Origin: Sarcocystis neurona
Taxonomy: Eukaryota; Apicomplexa; Conoidasida; Eucoccidiorida; Sarcocystidae
NCBI GenBank assembly: GCA_000727475.1
Contig: KL647295.1
Coordinates: 931,985 to 995,984 of the forward strand
Length of the DNA stretch: 64,000 nt
Reading direction: 5' to 3'
This document shows positions 36,138 through 44,827 of this stretch, in pieces (the stretch's first letter is position 1; each line of letters starts with the position of its first letter). Position numbers and translations under genes: made by a program. The notes below the pieces were generated by a model, which was not told the DNA's origin, did no database searches, and was given only the letters and a program-made list of their open reading frames with translations.

Positions 36138-36265
36138 TCTTCTCAAGGAACTTCAGTTACAGTAGGTTTGGGGTCCCTGCTAAAGAAAGCTTTACATCTT
36201 CTCAAAGAAACTTCAGCTATAGTAGGTTTGGGGTACCTGTTACAGAAAGCTTTACAATTACTTGA
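36138..36265. repeat. 60-bp tandem repeat, about 2.1 copies
   Basis: The string cttcagttacagtaggtttg at 36151 recurs as cttcagctatagtaggtttg at 36211, exactly 60 bases on. The flanking aaagaaagctttacatcttc and variants repeat too. The unit is a multiple of three, and the plus frame reads a 20-residue repeat with NFSYSRFGVP as its constant part. The open frame is short and has no supporting gene context. Confidence 0.85.
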
Positions 36266-36269
36266 AGCG

Positions 36270-39200
36270 GAATGCATGGCCTCGTTGTCTCCAGGTGATT
36301 TCACGTGTGTATCACGGAAACCGGGCTGCAAGTGTGGTCAATCGATCTTCCTCTGAAAAACCTCATTGAAAAATCATCACACTGCCCTTCACATGAAAAC
36401 TGAGTATCTGTCATCACCAAACAGGAGCGAGGAAAGGTAGTATCTCTATTTTATATAAAGGGTGACTCTGTCCTCCGAAGAACCCTACTTTGGAAACTCT
36501 GCAAAGTTCCAGCCACACGAATACTAGACTAGCTCTACCGACATCTCTTCAACTGACGGCGTCTGCAGAAGTTCTCGCCGTGTCGAGGAGCCTTTATGAT
36601 TGGCCACAGCCCTGCGGAAAATACAAGAACAGAGGAGGAGAGTAATGTATATGCCAAAATTAGGCGCCGTGCACTGAAAGAGGGGTAACGTTTCTATTGT
36701 TCCACATCAAGCAAGAGCGGCGCTCAAAAGTAGGCGTACCACATGGTAGCCTGCAAAGGGAAACGGCGCACTTGAGTTTCCCCTTGTACTTTCTGAGTCA
36801 CGGGTGTCGCCTGCGGAATCGACGATAGAGATCTTTCTTGGAACTCCAGGCGATGAATTGTAAAGAAGTGAATATACGCGTTTGTGACAAAAGAGAAACC
36901 CTGCTTGGCGCAAAGCTGTCAATTTTTTTTCGGGGGCTCACCATGTATCTTTGAGTGGAAGCCTCTGGGTATGTCTGATCGTGGCAGAACACAGAATCCT
37001 TTTCAACTGAAATGGCACACGCTGGAAGACATATACGTATGCGTACACTGTACAGATTCAACACTATTTCTTTCGGAAGAGGGCCGTTCACGCGCACATA
37101 TACATACAGAGACGCATCCGTGCATGCATACAGGCGTACATACAATTGTGCACACAAGCATTCCACAGACACGCGTATCTTCAAATGCATACTTTCACAT
37201 ATACGTGCACGTGCGTGTCTGTACGTTCTGGCGTATTTATTCGCAAATGCGCCATATATATATATATATACAAGCAGAAGCATACATGTGCATATTTGTA
37301 TACATGTGTGTATACGTACATACTTTTCCACATCTTACACACAACCGCAGAACTTGGTGAGAGCTACTTTAGAGGCCTGCTCTTATAGCACGTGCTCCGA
37401 CGCTGTAGCGGTCAGCGTACCCTATTGCTGCAAAACCCACTTAAGGCTTTTTGTTGACGGTTGAAGAGAAGCCACTTACTGGTGCAGAAAAAATAAGCGG
37501 GCGGTGTGGAAAAAATTTATCTTGGTGTGCCGTTGTGGGAAGGTAAATTCGTTAAAACGAAGGGTATTTGATCCCTTTTTGAAGTCCACTTGTATGTCAG
37601 AAAGCTTCTTGACCACCTCTTTGTGCCGTACGCGCATGTACGCATCCCTCGATGTATGCTTGGACGTACATATGTATGGACGTAAGTATATATGTGTGTA
37701 TAGGTATGTTCGTGTACCAACGTAGTTTCGACTTTTCTCCCGGATACGCCTGCGTAGCATAGCATGTGAGACGAAAATGTATCTTACGGATTAACTTGCA
37801 ACTACGAATAAGCCTTATCATCTTCGGAGGATGTGCAGTTCGTGCCAGCTATCCGGCGGAGGGTTTACTATCTCACCTGTGCAAGTCGTTCTAGAGGCAG
37901 GATGGACAGAGGTGCAGGTGGCGAACGTACGATTAGACTGCAAGAGCGTATCTTTGTTTTTCGCTTCTTCGCACGCAGATGCACCTCGTTTCCCGTTCTC
38001 GGGTACACAAGCAAAGAAGACACGTGCGGACAGCTACACTGTGTACGTAGTCAGGCGTTCGTAAACTAATATTCGCCGTAGTACTTGACTCTTTGAAGTG
38101 CAACTTTGCCCCTCACAGCTCATCAGGCCTCGCGTTCCGTGTGCTGCCCACGTACACAGATCATGAAGAAAAAGACACAGCTTCATGCATAGTTGCGTAG
38201 GGCCAATTACGGTGTGACGAGTTACCTGTTTATAATCACCCTACACCGACTGCCAGTTGTCAGTTCTATACATACACAGGACTTCAACGCCAACGCCTAT
38301 ACAGCTACGTCTATACCCACACACGAATATTTATATATATACATATATATTGTATCCAGCGTTATGTGTAGTCCGCCCGTTCGTGCTCGGCAGCGTTCAG
38401 AGCGACTCATTCACGTGCACAGAAACAGGGGCAGTGGAGTACGTCGAATAACGTCAAATGACGTACCCGCAACAACTCTCCGTAGGTATAAATGGGAGGA
38501 TTCCTACGCGCGCAAATCCACAAGAGAACGCACGTATGTATCTACATGTATGCGCATTGACGACTGCATGTGGATACTGTGGTGCGCTTTTAGCCATGTG
38601 GTGGCTCGCTTTTGAGACACGCTTCTTTCTGCACATGCGCGCCGCGGAGGTTGAAGCTGATACGGTTTGCATACACCTTTTCGTTGCTGTTATTGTATGA
38701 ACCGGTTCGTGCTGCCTTAATTGCGGCGTGTCTCTATGCGTGTTCCTGTGGCAATTTTTCCCCTCTTTCTGTAAGAGACGTCTTCGCAGCTGTGTACGTA
38801 CAAACACCACCGTTTTTGTACACATAGAGACATATTTTTGCGCACTCCTTCGTGGTGAAGAACTCGACTGCCTCTGCGTGCTATCGGATAGTGTTCTCAA
38901 CTGCGGCACTTTTTACTGTACATTCGATCAAAGTAGCGTAGGCAGGAGGGCAGCAGAAGTCGGACAGGTCTTCGTGTTAGGAGTGTGTCATGTGTCAGTA
39001 GTTAAGTGATAGTCTGTTTTCGCGGTCTGTAAGAAAGCCTGGTGTCAATCCTCCTCCAGCGCCAAGGGCCGCCCTCGCGGATTTTCATTATGTACATCTT
39101 TGTGGTATCGGAGATACACGTCTCTACCTCTATAAGTATAGAGGCGTCCATGCACACGCTGCTGAGGGCATCTCCAGCTCCCGTTGATTTGCTCAGCTAA

Positions 39201-39280
39201 TTACTAAGTGTGAAAAGTGTAGAAAGCTTGGACTGCGTCCACGAAGCTGCAGTTTCTAAATAATTGTCAGTAGACGCACG
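36270..39280. other. No confident gene; microsatellite-bearing intergenic DNA
   Basis: TG/TA tracts lie at 37020-37330 (with catatatatatatatataca), 37620-37715 and 38265-38355. A short plus-strand frame at about 37831-38069 contains a donor-like GTGCAG/GTGGCG and could be an exon, but nothing around it supports a gene. No family was recognised. Confidence 0.35.
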
Positions 39281-39804
39281 TGTGTGGCTGTAGTTACCTC
39301 ACCGGCACATAAACGTGAAAGCAGACAAAGACAGAAATATGCACACACACCCCTCTTGTCAGCGGCTAAAAGGATTACGAGTAGGATAGCACGTATTCGC
39401 GAGTTTCCTGCTAGGTATCTGTCTTCAGTTTCTCTTGTCTCTGCTGTCGCCAGTGCATCGTTCTGCTACCTCCTTACGAGACACAGTGTAACCCTGCGCA
39501 TAGGTCAGCACCGACACCACAGCACCCGTGGCAACAGCAAAAACAGCAGCGCTGCCTCCACGTGCACTAGGAGACACCATAGAGAATCCATTTTAACCAC
39601 GGGGGAATCCTGCGCACCGTAAATGCTTGGCTCGCATGTGTTCACCCGTGCGACAAAGTTCAAGGCGGGAAAAAACGGTAGTTTCAGTGAAATTCCCACC
39701 CGCAGCAGGAACTTCCCCCGCAGGGGCAGCAGCAGCGGTAGCAGCGCCTGCGGCCCCAGCGGCTGGCGGCGGTAGCAGCCGAACATGTGGAAGCGTAGTG
39801 CTCG

Positions 39805-40203
39805 ATGGAGCATCAGCAGCTGCCGCTGAAGATTAGGAGACAGGAACACACGAAACTTTTCAAGGTGATGCGGCAGCACACGCAACTCCGGCAGCGCGAC
39901 CTACGGAAGAAGAGGCGGGACGTGCGACGTGCGAGAAAGGATTTCAAACTGCGTTTTGACACGTGTGTATTAACCGGGGCTGCAGAACGGGCACGAGTAC
40001 ATGAGGGAGGCACGAGACGAAGCAGCAGCACAGCAGAGCAGCACGCAAGACAACCAGCAGTGGAGCGGAGAAGCTCGGAACATCAAGAGCCACAGACCCT
40101 CTATGCGACGTCAAGCGGATGGCCCTGCCGTCGCTTCTGGAGCCCCAGTACTAGCGAGCAGCGAACGGACGCCGATCAGCTAGCCCGCGCCCTACTGTTT
40201 TAA
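39805..40203 (+). CDS. Possible basic, helix-rich hypothetical protein or exon
   Basis: The frame from an ATG at 39805 encodes 132 residues. Residues about 8-52 are strongly basic and helical in character, including LRQRDLRKKRRDVRRARKDF. The rest is Ser/Arg/Gln-rich and could follow from CAG-type sequence. The upstream frame 39627-39836 (plus) is Ala/Pro-rich and overlaps its start. I recognise no family. A splice-donor-like GTGTGT follows the basic stretch near 39963, so only the first part may be coding. Confidence 0.25.
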   Translation: MEHQQLPLKIRRQEHTKLFKVMRQHTQLRQRDLRKKRRDVRRARKDFKLRFDTCVLTGAAERARVHEGGTRRSSSTAEQHARQPAVERRSSEHQEPQTLYATSSGWPCRRFWSPSTSEQRTDADQLARALLF

Positions 40204-40900
40204 CAGCCACCGCCACGTGAGCGCGCACGCTTCCCACGTGCCAGCACAAAGATGCAGCAGCAGCAGCAGTACCACTAGCAACTACAGCAATAAGAGGTGC
40301 AGGACGTGCCGCTTTTCAGGAGCAGCAGCAGCTCCAAAAGCAGTCTCCCTCCTTTTTGTTTGAGCACTGCAACGTTTCAACAAACCTTCATCAGACATAC
40401 AGTGCACCGGATCTTCCCTGGTGCGTGGAGCCGCTGAGCGCGGCGGATGCGCGGATCCAGTCGCTGAATCGAGCAGCAGCCCCGGCAGCAGGAAAGCCGC
40501 CCTAGCAACAATAGCAGCAGTAGCGCAGCACAGTTACCGTCCAGGGACGTCTACGAGTATAGGATGGCTCCATCTTGGGGCGCACACTCAACTGTGCAGG
40601 AAGTACCCTTCTGAATTTGGTGCCAGGCGCGTCACCACTGGAGCGTCATACCACTCGTCGGCCAAGCGAAAGGCAAGAATCGGTGAAGGGCAGCCCCCGC
40701 AGCAACGGTAGCGGCGGTAGAAGCAGCAGCAGTCCAGCCAGCAGCGGCAACAGCAGTAGAAGTTGTAGCAGCAGAACCCAACTGCACGAAGGATACTCAA
40801 GCAAAGAAGTAAGGCCACCAGCAGCAACAACAAACAAACCGGCGTTTCTCTGTGTACGCACCACGGGAGCTGTGGCGGAGGTGTATTCATGACGAGCCCC

Positions 40901-41830
40901 TCAGTGCCGCCGCGCGTGCCTCACACCGCCGCGCAACACATGAAACTCCCCTGCACTGCACACTTCCTGAGTGTACATGCTCTGTAGCTGCAGGTACACT
41001 ACTGCAGCAGCGCGCGGTGGGTTGGGATACGAGACTTCAGTGAAGGGCCCCACGTTTACTTGCTCGGGAACGGTTTTGCTGGTGGTGCTGCTTTCCCGTT
41101 GTGTGCGTGGCCTTGCCCATAGGATGTTGCCTCGTCGTTCGACTGTAATACTGGCGCTGAGCATGAGTCTGACTGGTATCTCCAACAGGCAGGTTTTCTG
41201 GCTTGTTGATACTGAAGGGTCACTCCAGAAGAATCCAGTGCTGCTGTCACCCAGGGCACAATGCAACCTTGGTGCCGGAGCGCCATCTGCTTCTGCTGAT
41301 GCTGCTACCGTCATCCCATCCGTCCGTGTTACTGGAGGTTGTGTTACTGCCGGGGGACCTCCGTTGGTCTTGCTGCTCATCTTGTCGGCATTGCTGCTGC
41401 AGTAGATCTTCGACAGCATGAAGCGAGGCAGTACCTGTGCCTCCTGCAGGACGCGGTTGCGTCGCTCCAGCCACGCTTTGTAAAGTGCTCTTTTGATTCT
41501 CAGGCGTAGTTGTCGTTGAAAGCAGAAGGCGACCGCGAACAGTAGCAACGCCCGCAACGCAGCTGGTAGCACAGCCGCAACGGCGGAAGCAGTAGCGCCG
41601 CGTGGTGGCGCATCACGCGCAGCAACACCTGCAGCCCACCGCGCAGCTGGAAGCATATTACGCCATTTGGCAAAATTTTGGCCGGCAGCAGCAGTCCCTC
41701 GTCTGGGCGTGAGCAGCCCGTAGCTGACGCGCGTGTCTGCCGCTGGAGCGGACGTGCGCAACAACATCCATCTGTCGGTCCTTTTGATGCTGCTATGCTG
41801 TTGCAGGTGGTGGCTCTCCTGGTCTCCCAC
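40901..41830 (-). CDS. Hypothetical membrane-anchored protein (partial model)
   Basis: The open frame has 309 codons. An Ala-rich hydrophobic segment (AAVLPAALRALLLFAVAF, about residues 84-101) is followed by a basic amphipathic stretch (RIKRALYKAWLERRNRVL), a Ser/Thr-rich spacer and a C-terminal part with beta-strand-like blocks (LLEIPVRLMLSASITVERRG, PPRAAAVVYLQLQSMYTQE). This suggests a single-pass anchor and a cytosolic or lumenal domain. The frame opens at a GTG with a stop just upstream, and a good acceptor (ctactcttgcag) lies near 41903, so the true start is probably in another exon; an internal ATG is at about residue 22. A donor-like GTGTGC near 40963 may end the exon before the ORF stop. 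No family was recognised. A lipid-transfer-type beta domain is only a guess. Confidence 0.45.
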   Translation of the reverse strand: MGDQESHHLQQHSSIKRTDRWMLLRTSAPAADTRVSYGLLTPRRGTAAAGQNFAKWRNMLPAARWAAGVAARDAPPRGATASAVAAVLPAALRALLLFAVAFCFQRQLRLRIKRALYKAWLERRNRVLQEAQVLPRFMLSKIYCSSNADKMSSKTNGGPPAVTQPPVTRTDGMTVAASAEADGAPAPRLHCALGDSSTGFFWSDPSVSTSQKTCLLEIPVRLMLSASITVERRGNILWARPRTQRESSTTSKTVPEQVNVGPFTEVSYPNPPRAAAVVYLQLQSMYTQEVCSAGEFHVLRGGVRHARRH

Positions 41831-42137
41831 CCGGTGCTTCTACGTGCGCTCGGCTCACTGTTGCTGATACCAGCCTCCAGCCGGTACTACTGCAAGAGTA
41901 GTACACGATAGCTTACGATGCTACGCTGCTGCGCGGTTGCTGCGTCGCCAGGTGTGGCTGCAGCAGCTGTACACTTCTTCCGGCAGCTGCCGTCCTTGCT
42001 CACCGCGTGACAGTGCAGCTACTGCGACTGCGTGGGCTGGTGCCTCGAGTACCACCCCGGCTACTCCCTGCATCTTCGACGTCACATCCGCTGCATCAAG
42101 CTGCTGCACGTGCCGTACGGCTCTGCTGTGACACGCT

Positions 42138-42825
42138 AGTGGTTCGTATTATTTCGTGTACCTCAGCACCACTTCCGCTCTAAACACTAAAAATTTGCAA
42201 AATCCAGTCAACGGAGTACGCATGCTGTTTGTGGTGATACCCCTGATGCTGCTGCTGGAGCCCACGCTGTCACGGAGATATTGCCGTCGCTGCGACCACT
42301 CTGGGCGCTCGAATGTCGGCTGCGCGCCGTCTCGTCGTCGACCGCAGCTACAAACGGGCTTGTCTCCCCGCAAGCGCGCCGGTAAGCCCAGCAACCGAAG
42401 CGGCAGCACCAGCATTTTTGAAAGGAGGAGCAGCCCACATTGCAGGAACAATGCCATACAGGTCTGCCGGGACACACAAACGGTTCATGGTATTCCGCGT
42501 GCCTCAGCACCTCTCGCGCTGTGAACAGTAGAAGTGTGTCACAACCATTCAACGGAGGAGGCCTGCTGTTTTTGATGATGAATCTGATGCTGGTGCTGGA
42601 GGCGCTGCTGCCACAGAGATTGCTCTCGCTGCGACCGCCCCAGGCGCTCGAATATCGGCTGCGCCCCGTCTCCTGTCGTCCGCAGCAGCTGAAGGCCGTG
42701 TCTCCCCGCAAGCGCCGGGGTTACGAGTACTAGGCTACAAGAGCGGCAACACCAGCATTTTGAAATGAGGACCAGCCCACAGTGCAGAGACAACAGCATT
42801 GAGAATTGCCGCAGCAAGTTGCGGA
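42138..42825. repeat. Tandem duplication of about 341 bp, two diverged copies
   Basis: Copy 1 (about 42138-42478) and copy 2 (about 42479-42825) share ordered blocks: cctcagcacc (42161, 42502), cagtcaacgg/cattcaacgg, ggagcccacgctgtcacgg/ggaggcgctgctgccacag, tctccccgcaagcgc, and caccagcattt (offset 343). Divergence is about 25-30% by eye with small indels. Minus-strand frames in the two copies translate similarly for short runs, but stops and frame shifts differ, so neither copy is clearly coding. Confidence 0.8.
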
Positions 42826-42829
42826 ACGC

Positions 42830-44827
42830 TTCCCTTGTTGAGCTGCAATTCATGATACTTGAGCAGTCGCACATTCACGGAGCTAATGTGTCTGTGTAGT
42901 GTTAATTTCAGCCGAGAGAGCCAATTTCTCCCTATTTCCTGACAGCCTGCTCGAGCCTCGTACGGTAGTTACAGCTGTGCGCACTTAATTTCATACGCAG
43001 TCAGGCAGCTGTCGTCCACAAATTCCCTGGGGACAATTGCTCTCATGTGAAGCTGCCTTTAGTGTCTCCGCATCTGTGTGGGGGACGCTGCCTCGCTGGG
43101 AGTGTGGTGCGTCCCCTTCCTCTACTGCATTGCGCCGCTTTTCGTTGTGCTGTTGCCGCTGCTGCTACTGAACTCCACGTGGTCGTCTTTCTGCGGGTCC
43201 TCTTCCTTGCTAGCCGACTATACTTCCCCACTTGAACAGCCCTGCACTCCTTGCCATGCCGTTACCGCTCTTCCCCACGTTCGCTGCTGCGCCCTGTTCA
43301 CGGGAGACGCACAGCGATAAACTCTGTTTCGTCTGCCGACATTCGAAAGAGCCAGCATCTACTGTGTAGTTGTTCCATTTATTACAGCGGCTCCCACCTT
43401 TTTGGCTGCTGCTGCTGCTACTACTACGCGCTGCCGTGTGTCAATTTGTGGCATCCCCCCAGTCAACCGCTGCCGACGCGTCTCGACAGTAGTGGTCGTG
43501 CCAGGGAGAGGTGCGCTGCTGGTCAGCAAATCCTTAATAAAGGATTCATCAAAATGATGTGGTGCTCTCTGCACCAGGGCCCATTACCTGCCAGTGGGGA
43601 CACCGTCTTGGCGCTGCATAGAATTCTACCCGCTAAGTGCACCATCCCGTGGTCATCAGCAAGTGCCCGTGCACTTCGTACGTTTCCGCAGAGATTACTC
43701 GCTGCGGCACGTCTGCGTGTCCGCTGCGCCCACAGGTGTTTGACGTGGAAAAACGGCCACACAGAGGAGAAGTGTTTTGAAGAAGCGCTGCAGGACCCCT
43801 GTTTCGGCAGCGACATCGGGCGTTGCAGCATTCTGAGTAACACTCGACACGGCAGCAGGACCGATGACAGTAGCGACGGTTTGTGGGGTGGTCACAGCGG
43901 CAGCTGTTGACGGTAGCTAAAGTCTCGAAAGAAGGAGCAGGAGCAGCCTCAGGATAACTGTTAGCAGCAACGAACTACGCAGCAACTGCTGCATAACACC
44001 AGTCCCTCCGAATGTATGGGCGCCACTACTTGCAGCTGCCCAGCCAATCTCAGTTACAACCTTAGCGTCAGCGGCGGCTGCGACGTCGGCGCTCGCAGCG
44101 AGACCAACAACGTCTACCACATTGACGGTATCAACAAACGCACATCCCAAGGTCATACCAGCTGGTACACCACGGTGAAGCGCAACTGGGGGAGGAATAG
44201 CTGTACCGCCGACTATTGTCGCTGCAACGTCAGAAGTGGACGTGTCCTTCGAACGCTGTCCTGCACGGCCGCAGAGCCTGCTGAACAAATATGCCAACCG
44301 TAAGGAAGTCGTCCGCAAACATGACTGCACCAACCATCACGACAATTGAAACAGTCACGCTTTCCAGCCCAACGAAACGAGTTGTACTCCTCAACAAATG
44401 GATCTTGTTACTAAAAAGCCCCTCTCGTTTTCCTCAATCACTAACGCATATGTCGTGGAGAGAGTAGCTGAAGAAAATGTGCACGCAGGACGCGTTATGA
44501 CACTGGCAGAGGAACACCGTGCTGCAATTACAGCAGCAGTAGCAGCCCCAAGTTGTGCGTCCTTTGTGGCAGGACGTGTAGAAAAAGTCCAACAATGGAA
44601 GACTTCATCAACGACGACTACGCACAACACCACCTCTACCCCTGCAGTTTCGTGCCCCTCACCAAGAAACCGCTACACTGCCGCGTTGTTCGCAACTTAC
44701 ACTTCTGCTGTTGTGGTGTGTCCACTCTGACCTGTTGCAGGGGGGGGAATGGCGGAGGTCCCGCTGCTGTGGCTACTGTACATACAGCTCCTTGAACGGG
44801 AAAACAAGAGGATGCTTACCTGCAGAC
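42830..44827. other. Ambiguous region upstream of the ApiAP2 gene
   Basis: Long frames compete: plus 43251-43910 (219 codons), plus 44016-44303, plus 44398-44730, plus 44553-44795, minus 43917-44333 and minus 43523-43843. Several look protein-like on both strands because Ala/Thr/Val-rich frames face Ser/Gly/Cys-rich ones. The plus frame at about 44594 begins MEDFINDDYAQHHLYP and could be a first exon of the ApiAP2 gene. A G8 run at 44740-44747 lies between it and the AP2 frame. I cannot decide. Confidence 0.3.

Noticed and set aside
36884..37464. Plus-strand ORFs of 158 and 150 codons
   Set aside because: Half of each covers a TG/TA/CG microsatellite; two overlapping frames are equally open and neither has a motif.
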